A DNA stretch of 64,000 bases, from assembly GCA_002104945.1 (NCBI GenBank), contig MCFH01000001.1, positions 2,266,501-2,330,500 of the forward strand, in the 5' to 3' direction. How positions within the stretch are numbered: the first letter of the stretch is position 1; the number at the start of each line of letters is the position of its first letter. Shown piece by piece: positions 55,124 to 64,000 of the stretch. A program made the translations under genes and the position numbers. The notes beneath the pieces are model-generated. The model had not been told where the DNA came from. It saw only the letters and a list, made by a program, of their open reading frames with translations, and made no database searches. Origin of the DNA: Piromyces finnis (Eukaryota > Neocallimastigomycota > Neocallimastigomycetes > Neocallimastigales > Neocallimastigaceae).

Positions 55124-58100
55124 TTAATCAATTAATTGCATAATATGACGATAGCAATACATTAATTTTTCTTCATTTTCATCATATCTATGCCTTTCAT
55201 AATAATTATATAAGAATTGATTCAAATCTGCTCCACATTCAATTAAGTATTTGAAAAGATCAAAATTATTGTCCTCTAAATTTTCCATTGCAGCTGTTAA
55301 AGGTGATTCATTATACTCATTTGTTTCATTTAAATTTCCACCATGATGAATAATATATTTTATTATATTTATATTAGAGCCTTTAACCGCGATAATTAAT
55401 GGCGTGTAGGAATTACCTTTTTTATTTATGTTTGCATTATTATCAATTAAATATTTTGCTATACTAATTTCTCTATTATATACAGCGAGAGTTAATGGTG
55501 TAAAATCCCAATAACCTATAGGATTTATATCAGCTCCACATTCAATTAAATATTTTACAATATTAATATCACCACATCTAATTGCATAATTTAAAGATGT
55601 CTTACTATATCTTGTATGAAGATGAATATCAGCACCATGATGAATTAAATATTTTATAATTTCGAAATTTCTTTTTTTAATAGCATAGAATAAAGGAGTA
55701 TAAACATTTTTATCAATTTCATTAATATTTGCACCATTTTTAACTAAATATTTTATAATGTCAATGTCTTCCTTCTTTATGGCATAAATTAAAGGAGTAT
55801 AGCCATATTCATTAATAACATTTATATCAATTTCTTTTTCAATGAGATATTTCACTATTTCTAAACTTCCAATTTTTATAGCATGACTTAATGGAGTATA
55901 ACCATATCTATCCATTAAATTTAAATAAGCTCCACATTCAATAATATATTTCGTAATTTCTAAATTTCCAGTTTTTACTGCATAAAATAGTGGTGTACAT
56001 CCATCCAGGTTTCTTCTATTTATGTCAACTCCTGAATCAATTAAATTTTTAATTTTTTCTATGTCTTCTCTTTTGATCGCATTAATTAACGATAATACTG
56101 ATAAATGATTTTTATTTTCATATTTATTAGTATCTTTTAAAATTAATGGATTACTTTCAAACAAACTAAAAATGTTTTCACTTACATTAAATTCTGACAT
56201 ATTAATACTTTTATTATTTGTACTATCATTGGCTCCATTTTCAATCAAACATTTAATGATATCAGTGTTATTATACTTATATGCTACTACAAGTGGTTTA
56301 TTACCTAATAAATCTTCTTTATTTAGATTTGTACCACCTTTAATTAAACATTTAACTACATTTATATTTCCGCCTTTAATAGCGTAAATTAAGGGTGTTT
56401 CACCTGAGGCATCCTTTTTTTCGACATCTATTCCAGATTTAATTAACAACTTTATGATATTGATGTTTGCATCTTTAATTGAATAAATTAATGGAGTAAT
56501 GCCATACTTATCACTCTCATTAGTATTTACACCATAATCAATTAAAATTTTAATAATATCTATATTTTTGTTCTTAATTGCAGTAATCAATGGTAAGTTA
56601 CTTGAGTTATCCATTTCATTAACATTTGCTCCATGATTCAATAATTGCTTTACTATTGTCGCATTTCCAACAACTATAGCTTTAATAATAGGTGTATGAC
56701 CATAATAATCTCTTTCATTTGTATTTGCTCCGTTATCAATCAAGAATTCTACTAATTCTTCATGATTTCTTTCAATAGTATAAATTAAAGGAGTTGTACC
56801 ATGATTACTACACTTATTAACATTAGCACCAGAATCAATTAAATATTGAATAATATCTAAATTTCCTAGTGTAATTGCAAAAAGTAAAATTTTATTGTTA
56901 GTTGTATCAAATTTTGCTCCATTTTCTATTAAGTATTTTAATATGCTTAAATTCTCTTTCTCTATTGCATAACTTATAGGTGTTCTACCAAAATCATTTT
57001 CCCGATTTGGATTGGCACCATTTTCAATTAAAAATTTTATCATTTCTATATTTTCACATTTAATTGAATATATTAATGATGTATCACCATTATCGTATAT
57101 TTCATTTATATTAATTCCATAATCAATTAATTCTTTTATTGTGTTTATATTCTCATTTTGGACAGATTTATATAATATTTCGTATTGTTCTTTTTCAGTA
57201 TATTCACAAACCGGTTTGCTATTCCACATCAATTCTATTAAGGTGTCTTTATTATCATTATTAATTTCTATATAGTCAATATCTTTATTTTCTAAATAAT
57301 TTTGAGAATTATTATATAATTTTGAATCAATATAAAACTTAATGGCATAACTACTATTATCTTTAAATTTACAAATTTTAATTCCTTTATTATACAGATA
57401 TTTTAGGATATTAATATTTTGGTATTTGAATATTAATGTTTCACTATTATTTTTTATTTTATTTCTACTTGAGGCACCAATTTCAATTAAAAATTTTATC
57501 ATATTTATATTTTCATTTTTTATTGCAATCATTAATGGTACACATTTCTTTTTATCAATTAAATAACATTTATTAATATCTGCACCACAATTGATTAAAT
57601 ATTGAACTATTTTTTTATTTTCTGATTCAATAGCATAAATTAAATCATTTTCATTTTCTCTATTAACTTTCAAATATTTTGGAATTAGCATTTTTAATAG
57701 ATTAAATTTATTTTTGTATATTATTTCTTTAATAACATCATTAGTAAAATAGTTAATGTTATATTTTGCAAGATATTCAACAAATAAGATATCCCCATAT
57801 TCTATTGCATATCTTAATATTAATTCTGAATTTGTAATAGTATCATGATCAACTAGTAATTTGAAGCTTGGTAATAAATTTTCATCAATAGCATTTTTAA
57901 ATAGTTTATCTGTATTTGTGATTACATTTTTATTCATTAATAATTTAATTAATAAAATTGAATTATCATCTATATCATTAGTTATGATCAGATCTTTTAA
58001 TTTGTTGTTAAAAATAGCACCATTATCCAATAATAATTGTATAATAGATAATGAATTCAACTCATATGCATATTCAATGGCAGATTTTTTATATTTATCA

Positions 58101-61100
58101 ACTATATTTATATCAATATCTTTTTGCAAAATGTATTTCATATAATTCATTTTTTCATCAAGGGTATAATTATTAATTTTTAATAATGTTATAAGTAATG
58201 TTTCTCCATTCTCATTTAATTTATTTAATGATAGTGTTTGACTTTCTAGAATGTACCTGAAACTATTAATATTTTTTAATTTAAAACAAATATCAATTGC
58301 TGACTGACCGTGCATAGTTTTATTTTTTTTTAAATTAACATCTGCTCCATTTTCAATTAAATATTTAATCATACTTAAATCTTCTTTTAGAATTGCATAA
58401 TGCAACAAACTATAACCATTTATGTCTAATTCATTAATGTCAAAATCATCTTTTATAATTTCAAAAATTTCCTTATAATTTAATAAATATGCCAAGGTTA
58501 AAGATGTAAATTCACTAGTATTTTTGGTTTTGTTTATATTACTTATATTGGAAATTAATGATTTAATTAGGTTAATATCATTATTTATGATCGTCTTGTC
58601 AAATAAAGATAAACAATTTAAATTAATATTAGATTTTATAGAAATATTATGCTTAAATAAATACTTAATAATTGAATAATTTTTATTTTTAATAGCCGCC
58701 AATAATAATGAATTTCCGTTTATATCTTTTACATTGCAATTAGCACCACAATTTATCAAAAATTTAAAAATTTCAATATTATTTTCATAAGCTTTTGTAA
58801 TAATACTTGAAGTAATAATTAAATAATCACCATTTTCATCTTTTTCGTTAATATCAATATTCATATTTAATTCTTTATTTTCTATAAAAAACTTAATTAA
58901 AGAGAAATTCTCCAACTTAATTAATACGTTTAAAATTAAAGAAAATTCTCTTTTATTAATGTTATTAATAATGAAAAAATCAATATCATTGAATTCCTTT
59001 AATGAATCTAAAGATGATACCTTTAAAATCTTCTCAATTGCAAACTTCATAATATTTTTATTATCAATTTTACTTGAATATAACAATATATTCTTTAAAT
59101 ATATTAAAGTTTGTTTACTATCGTTCTTAAATTCTTGGAGTATCCATTTAATTATATAAATATTATCAAAACGATTTGCTAAACGAATGATTTTATTATA
59201 ATTAATTGTTTTATAATCAAACTTATTAAGACAAAATCTATCATGATTAATAAAAAGCTTCATTATCATTTTAATATACACTATATTTTTCATTTTACTA
59301 ATTGCAAATAACATATCTTCAAAATTTTTGTTATTAAATTCTAGTGTTTTATTTTTCAATATATTTTTAATGAAACTTATGAATATGTATGTATTTTCAA
59401 GTCGACTTGCAATTAATAAAACTTCCCCTATATTTACATTGTTGTTAAAATTTAGCATATTGTGATTAAATAAATGATAAATAACATATTCACTAAATTC
59501 AAAATCTTTAATATTATTTAAGGATATTAAAACTTCTTCAATTTTACTACAATTTATCTTAAATTGATTATGATTAAATATTTTATTAATAAAATATTCT
59601 AAAATAGAAACAGTTAAATTTAACTGAAAAATTTTCTTTATACTAATATAATTACAGTCAAATGTTTTATTATCCATGGACTTTGAAATAAATAGCTTTA
59701 ATAATTTAATTTTTTCAGAATCCTCAAATTTACCAGAATTTATAATGGATATTATATTTTCAAAATTAACATCATCAAATTTAAAGGTTTTGTGGTTTAA
59801 TGAAGATATAATTATGTATTTCATTAATTTAACATTGCAATACATCTCACTAATAATTAAAATTAAATTTTGAAAATTAACATTTCGAAAACTGAAAGTT
59901 CTATGATTTAAAGATTGTTTTATAAATATTTTTAAATAACTAATGCTTCCTATTTTTCTTAGATTATAAATAATATCCTCGAAACAAAGTATGGAATAGT
60001 CAAATGATTTGTTTTGTAATAGCTTAGTAGTAAAGAAATTCATAATATTTAGTTTCGATTTTAACTTTTCGTATGAAAAAAATTTCTTTGACAAAAATAA
60101 ACCAACATCCATATCTTTAACGTTGAATTGGTTTGAACTTAACACTTTATTAATAAATTCATAATTATTATTTTCAATAGCTTCGTTCAATAATTCACAT
60201 AGTTTGTAATTTTTTAATGACAATATATATTCAATTCCATCATAATCATAAAGCATTTTTAGAACTTTTAAATTATTGTAATATAATGCTTTGTCATAAA
60301 AATTATATCTAAATACATTTTTAGTTTTTTCATTTATTATAAAACTTTTTAGTTGATCCTTTGATAATGCAATTTTATTTCTAGAAATAATTAGTATACT
60401 TAAAATGAATGAGCTTTTATAAAAATAAGTATCAAAAATTATTTTTAAAAAATAATAACTATTATCACTTATTAATAAACTTAATAATTTTGAAGTTATT
60501 TTATATCCATTATTTATCATAAATCTAAAGTTTTCGTTATTAAGATAGTTTTTTTTATATAAGATAGAAGCTATATCTATTTCTTGAATTTCGTAATTAA
60601 TATTTGCTCCATTTTGTAATAACACTTTTATTATAGAAAATCTAGATAATAAAAAGGCACAAAGAAGTGGGGTCTTGTATTTATTTACAATGTCATCAAA
60701 AACTGTATAATTCAATGATTTATAATAAAGAATAATATAATTTATCATTTCAATTGATGAATTATTTTCAATTGCATATATTAATAAATCAAAATTTTCA
60801 TCATTAAAATATGATAAGGATATATTGTTATTATTAATATAATTTTTTAATTCAACAACTCTGTTTCCTCTAATATATTCTAATATTATTCTTCTTTCTT
60901 TTTCACTAATCCTTAAATTGTGCAAAAAATACTCATCATGAATATCTAACTCTCCATTTTCAACTTTATCTATGAAATCAAATTTCACACCAGTAAAATA
61001 TTCTCTTTCCTCTTTATCCAATATTTGAAAAATTTCAGATAAAGTAATTTCTTTATCTCTTGTATCATTATTATATAAATAATTTAGTTGTTCGAAATCA

Positions 61101-61741
61101 TTACTATAAATTGCTTTTTTATAAGCGCCTTTATTTATAGAGATTTCATTTCTTTTTTCATTATTTATATTTTGTAATTCAGTTAATTTACCTTTTATAA
61201 ATAATTCCAAAACATTGTCTTTTTGTTTCTGATTTAAACTAACTAAATCTTTATCATAATTTATTTTCAATTCATTATTTTTTAACTTTTCATAATTATC
61301 TCTAGTTTTTTGACAAGAGGTTGATATAATTTTACATATTTCATTTTGTATTACTTTTTTATTTCTTGAGTCATTATTATATAATATATTAATAATATCA
61401 AAATTATTGCAATCAATTGCTACTTCGTATACAGTTTTATCAAAAACTACCTTTTCTGTTTCATCAATTAATATTTGACATAATTTTTGTTTTGACAAAA
61501 CTTTTTTGCTTTTATAAAGGGAAATTAATTTTAGTATAAAAATATTATCAAATAAATAATATTTTAATATTTCTTTCAGTAATTTTATATTTTTATCTTT
61601 TATTAAATGATTTATTACCAATGGTGTTATTATGATTTTATTTTTCTGATATTGTTTTTTCAATTTTGTTATATTTTCATTTTTAATTATATAGATTATT
61701 TCATTTATTTCTTTAATTATTTCTTCTAAATTATAATACAT
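55124..61741 (-). CDS. Giant ankyrin-repeat protein (2205 residues, single exon)
   Basis: A single uninterrupted frame on the minus strand. Residues 1 to about 960 are all-helical, Asn/Ile/Lys-rich repeats that look like very degenerate ankyrin or related helical repeats. From about 965 to 1320 and from about 1540 to 2170 there are regular 33-residue ankyrin repeats of the form 'TPLIYAIK.GN..IIKYLIE.GA.IN'. No signal peptide, membrane helix or attached enzymatic domain is visible, so it is probably a cytosolic protein-binding scaffold; the partner is unknown. The lack of introns over 6.6 kb contrasts with the intron-rich genes elsewhere in the window. Codon use is strongly A/T-biased, like the genome background. 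Confidence 0.88.
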   Translation of the reverse strand: MYYNLEEIIKEINEIIYIIKNENITKLKKQYQKNKIIITPLVINHLIKDKNIKLLKEILKYYLFDNIFILKLISLYKSKKVLSKQKLCQILIDETEKVVFDKTVYEVAIDCNNFDIINILYNNDSRNKKVIQNEICKIISTSCQKTRDNYEKLKNNELKINYDKDLVSLNQKQKDNVLELFIKGKLTELQNINNEKRNEISINKGAYKKAIYSNDFEQLNYLYNNDTRDKEITLSEIFQILDKEEREYFTGVKFDFIDKVENGELDIHDEYFLHNLRISEKERRIILEYIRGNRVVELKNYINNNNISLSYFNDENFDLLIYAIENNSSIEMINYIILYYKSLNYTVFDDIVNKYKTPLLCAFLLSRFSIIKVLLQNGANINYEIQEIDIASILYKKNYLNNENFRFMINNGYKITSKLLSLLISDNSYYFLKIIFDTYFYKSSFILSILIISRNKIALSKDQLKSFIINEKTKNVFRYNFYDKALYYNNLKVLKMLYDYDGIEYILSLKNYKLCELLNEAIENNNYEFINKVLSSNQFNVKDMDVGLFLSKKFFSYEKLKSKLNIMNFFTTKLLQNKSFDYSILCFEDIIYNLRKIGSISYLKIFIKQSLNHRTFSFRNVNFQNLILIISEMYCNVKLMKYIIISSLNHKTFKFDDVNFENIISIINSGKFEDSEKIKLLKLFISKSMDNKTFDCNYISIKKIFQLNLTVSILEYFINKIFNHNQFKINCSKIEEVLISLNNIKDFEFSEYVIYHLFNHNMLNFNNNVNIGEVLLIASRLENTYIFISFIKNILKNKTLEFNNKNFEDMLFAISKMKNIVYIKMIMKLFINHDRFCLNKFDYKTINYNKIIRLANRFDNIYIIKWILQEFKNDSKQTLIYLKNILLYSSKIDNKNIMKFAIEKILKVSSLDSLKEFNDIDFFIINNINKREFSLILNVLIKLENFSLIKFFIENKELNMNIDINEKDENGDYLIITSSIITKAYENNIEIFKFLINCGANCNVKDINGNSLLLAAIKNKNYSIIKYLFKHNISIKSNINLNCLSLFDKTIINNDINLIKSLISNISNINKTKNTSEFTSLTLAYLLNYKEIFEIIKDDFDINELDINGYSLLHYAILKEDLSMIKYLIENGADVNLKKNKTMHGQSAIDICFKLKNINSFRYILESQTLSLNKLNENGETLLITLLKINNYTLDEKMNYMKYILQKDIDINIVDKYKKSAIEYAYELNSLSIIQLLLDNGAIFNNKLKDLIITNDIDDNSILLIKLLMNKNVITNTDKLFKNAIDENLLPSFKLLVDHDTITNSELILRYAIEYGDILFVEYLAKYNINYFTNDVIKEIIYKNKFNLLKMLIPKYLKVNRENENDLIYAIESENKKIVQYLINCGADINKCYLIDKKKCVPLMIAIKNENINMIKFLIEIGASSRNKIKNNSETLIFKYQNINILKYLYNKGIKICKFKDNSSYAIKFYIDSKLYNNSQNYLENKDIDYIEINNDNKDTLIELMWNSKPVCEYTEKEQYEILYKSVQNENINTIKELIDYGININEIYDNGDTSLIYSIKCENIEMIKFLIENGANPNRENDFGRTPISYAIEKENLSILKYLIENGAKFDTTNNKILLFAITLGNLDIIQYLIDSGANVNKCSNHGTTPLIYTIERNHEELVEFLIDNGANTNERDYYGHTPIIKAIVVGNATIVKQLLNHGANVNEMDNSSNLPLITAIKNKNIDIIKILIDYGVNTNESDKYGITPLIYSIKDANINIIKLLIKSGIDVEKKDASGETPLIYAIKGGNINVVKCLIKGGTNLNKEDLLGNKPLVVAYKYNNTDIIKCLIENGANDSTNNKSINMSEFNVSENIFSLFESNPLILKDTNKYENKNHLSVLSLINAIKREDIEKIKNLIDSGVDINRRNLDGCTPLFYAVKTGNLEITKYIIECGAYLNLMDRYGYTPLSHAIKIGSLEIVKYLIEKEIDINVINEYGYTPLIYAIKKEDIDIIKYLVKNGANINEIDKNVYTPLFYAIKKRNFEIIKYLIHHGADIHLHTRYSKTSLNYAIRCGDINIVKYLIECGADINPIGYWDFTPLTLAVYNREISIAKYLIDNNANINKKGNSYTPLIIAVKGSNINIIKYIIHHGGNLNETNEYNESPLTAAMENLEDNNFDLFKYLIECGADLNQFLYNYYERHRYDENEEKLMYCYRHIMQLID

Positions 61742-62923
61742 ATTGTCTATCCTTATATATAAAATACTTTTAAGAAAAATTAATTATAAAACATTTAAAT
61801 TAAAAAATCAATAAATTATAAATTATGTAATTTATTAATTTATTATTTTATTAGTAATAAAATTATGAAAATATATAATATAAAATGCATAAATATTTAA
61901 TAAATAATTATTTATATATAATTAGAATAGCTTAATTATATGAAATATTTATTTATTATTAAATTAATACTATCTTTATTATTATTGAGTGTATTAATAA
62001 TACTATTCTTTTTTTTTTTTTTAATTACCATTTTTATATAGTGGTATATATTGTCATTATAAAAAAAGTTTTCTCATTAGTAGTTAATATGATATTTAAG
62101 AAATAAAATATATATTTATTCATCATAAAAATTTTAATATTATATATTAAATTTTAAATTAATGTAAAAATTAATAGTGCTTTTTTAAAAGATTAATTTA
62201 TTAATATGTGTGTAACCAATTTTAAAAACTTTTAAATATTTTTATATTAAATAAAATTTTCTCTTATTTATGTTATAGTTAATAATTATTTTATTATTAT
62301 TATTATTATTATTTATATTTTTTAAAATATCTTTCATTTTTTATACCTTTTTTATATATTAATGAATATATTTTACTATTAAAGTATAGAATAAAATTAT
62401 TGAAATATAATCAATAATTATATTATCTATATATGGATTAAAATATGTATATTTTAAAATCCTTGAAAGAGAATTACTAAATATAATTCTTTTCATTGTT
62501 AATTAAAAAGAAAAAAAAATTGGAATATCAATTCCTATTTTTTTTTAATTATTCTATAATTATTCTATTAGAATAGAATAAAATTATTGAAATATAATCA
62601 ATAATTATATAATCTATATATGGATTAAAATATGTATATTTTAAAATCCTTGGAAAAGAATTATTAAATGTAATTCTTTTCATTGTTAATTAAAAAAAAA
62701 TTGGAATATTAATTCCTATTTTTTTTTAGTTATTCTATAATTATTCTATTATATATATCACAGATATGTTTGTGATAAATATTATTTTCTATTATATAAT
62801 ATTATATAATTATTATACTCTATATAATTATTATATATTTTGTCTAATATGTGATCTATATTGTTAGATAACATTATTAAATAATATCAAATAATAATAT
62901 AGATATTCTATTTGTTAACTTCT
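61742..62923. other. AT-rich intergenic region with a tandem duplication
   Basis: Lies between the 5' end of the ankyrin gene and the 3' end of the peptidase gene (both minus strand). It contains the ~187-bp direct duplication listed separately. No gene seen. Confidence 0.65.
62388..62758. repeat. ~187-bp tandem duplication
   Basis: AGAATAAAATTATTGAAATA.. starts at 62388 and again at 62575. The copies share CTATATATGGATTAAAATAT, the CTTTTCATTGTTAATTAAAA block and the TCTATAATTATTCTATTA end, differing by a few substitutions and short A/T-run length changes. Each copy contains small palindromes (TTATTG..CAATAA, GGAATATCAATTCC). Confidence 0.9.
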
Positions 62924-64000
62924 TCAGAAACCTAATGTTTCAAGAAAAGCTTTATCATTTGGTTTTCTATATAAGAAACGCTTAATTAAAGTCATAGAAT
63001 CTTCAGTACTACCTTTTCTTAAAACAACATTACGGTATCTTCTACCAATTATTTTATTAAGGACACCATAAGTTTTAAATTGAGAGAACATATCAGCAGC
63101 ATATACTTGACTCCATAAATAACCATAATAATTAACATCATATCCACTCATAATGTGTTCGAATACAGCTATAATTAATAAATTAAAAAAATATCATTGT
63201 TAGTATTTATTACTATAAATAAGATATTTTAAATAAGATATTTTAGGTAATTTACCAATTGGCCAAGTTTCAGTTGGTTCCATCATAGTAATTTCTTTCT
63301 TTAAATCATTCCAAATTTCATAAATATTCATATCTGGATCTTTCTTTTCGATAGAATGAATCTTAATATCAGCATAAGCATAAAGAATTTGTTTAAGATT
63401 ATTAATACCGCTGCTAAAGTTTTTGGATTTAGTAATTGTTTTAATTAATTCATCGGAAAGAGGAACATGTTTTTTGTAATGATATGAAATTCTTTTAAGG
63501 ACTTCTGGTTCCCAAACGAAGTATTCAAGCATTTGAGCTGGACCTTCAACGAAATCCTCTTCAACATTCATACCATTAAAACGTGACCATTTTGTTTCAG
63601 AACATATTTGATGTAAGGCATGTCCTAATTCATGGAAATAGTTAATAACTTCTTTGTGAGTTAATAAAGATGGGGTGTTTTCAGTTGGTTTTGAAAAGTT
63701 AGTCACCATAGCTGCAATTGGATAGTTACGAGATCCGTCTTCCTTAGTGTATCCGTAGTCAACTGAATAATTTGCAATATGATTATACTTTCCTTGACGT
63801 GGATATAAATCAAGATAAAGAGTTCCCAAAAATTCATTTAAAAGGAATTCGTTATCGTAGACCTCAAATTGACGAACTTCTGGAGCCCATACACTTGGGT
63901 TTTCAACTTCAACAAATTTTAATGCGAAAATTTCTTCGTAAATCTTAAAGATTTCTTCAATAACATGAGTCATTGGGAAATATTCTCTTATAACATTATC
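62924..64000 (-). CDS. M3 family zinc oligopeptidase (thimet oligopeptidase / saccharolysin-like), 3' part
   Basis: Cytosolic or organellar peptidase that degrades short peptides. Two exons are visible: 63256-64000, which continues past the window edge, and 62924-63168. An 87-nt GT..AG intron (63169-63255) splits an Ala codon, joining WPI to AVFEHIMSGYD. The zinc site is FHELGHALHQ, with the third ligand Glu in EEDFVEGPAQ about 25 residues later. The C-terminal exon has HIMSGYDVNYYGYLWSQVYA, which matches the Tyr-rich substrate-binding loop of the family. The upstream REYFP segment also fits. Only about the last 330 residues are present; the N-terminal half lies outside. All visible key residues are intact. 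Confidence 0.92.

Overview
This window looks like nuclear DNA of an anaerobic gut fungus (Neocallimastigomycota). Four things support this. Intergenic DNA and introns are extremely AT-rich and full of homopolymers and (TTA)n/(TTTA)n runs. Short GT..AG introns break the housekeeping genes. Secreted enzymes carry cysteine-rich fungal dockerin modules joined by Asn/Thr-rich linkers. The xylanase modules closely resemble rumen-fungus GH11 enzymes as I know them. I cannot name the genus from sequence alone.

Layout. 0-1.4 kb: a six-exon Qa-SNARE (syntaxin 7/12/Pep12 type). 2.6-9.4 kb, minus strand: a many-exon, multi-pass membrane protein resembling the tiny-macrocysts (Tmc) family, with a long poly-Asn tract. 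10.3-10.6 kb: an inverted retrotransposon relic. 11.5-13.9 kb: a secreted leucine-rich-repeat protein in 14 exons, roughly one repeat per exon, all introns in phase 2. 18.2-53.2 kb: an array of five intronless genes (A-E), all on the plus strand, plus a truncated CE4 pseudogene at 35.3 kb. Each gene starts with a signal peptide and a GH11 xylanase module and ends with a CE4 polysaccharide deacetylase (probable acetyl-xylan esterase). Between these ends lie 2-3 fungal dockerins and zero, one or two further GH11 modules. In total there are 10 GH11 modules, 13 dockerins and 5 intact CE4 modules. 55.1-61.7 kb, minus strand: a 2205-residue ankyrin-repeat protein in one exon. 62.9-64 kb, minus strand: the 3' part of an M3 zinc oligopeptidase gene that runs off the window.

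Between genes B and C (30.1-35.3 kb), and again at 41.8-42.8 and 53.7-54.9 kb, lie remnants of at least two non-LTR (LINE-like) retrotransposon families. Both encode the C-terminal zinc-knuckle end of a reverse transcriptase ORF. There is also an inverted element with a tRNA-like B box and a LINE-like tail, and a tiny LINE-tail insertion between 11-bp direct repeats. The family-2 element abuts the CE4 pseudogene exactly where its upstream part is lost.

How the array probably works (inference from known families): the proteins are secreted and held on the fungal cellulosome through their dockerins. GH11 modules cut the xylan backbone while the CE4 module removes acetyl groups that block it. 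The array appears to have grown by tandem duplication and module gain or loss, and to be kept similar by gene conversion. The main novelty candidates are the array itself, the three-xylanase-plus-esterase protein (gene B), the Asn-rich Trp/Phe repeat linkers (strongest in gene D), and the one-repeat-per-exon LRR gene.
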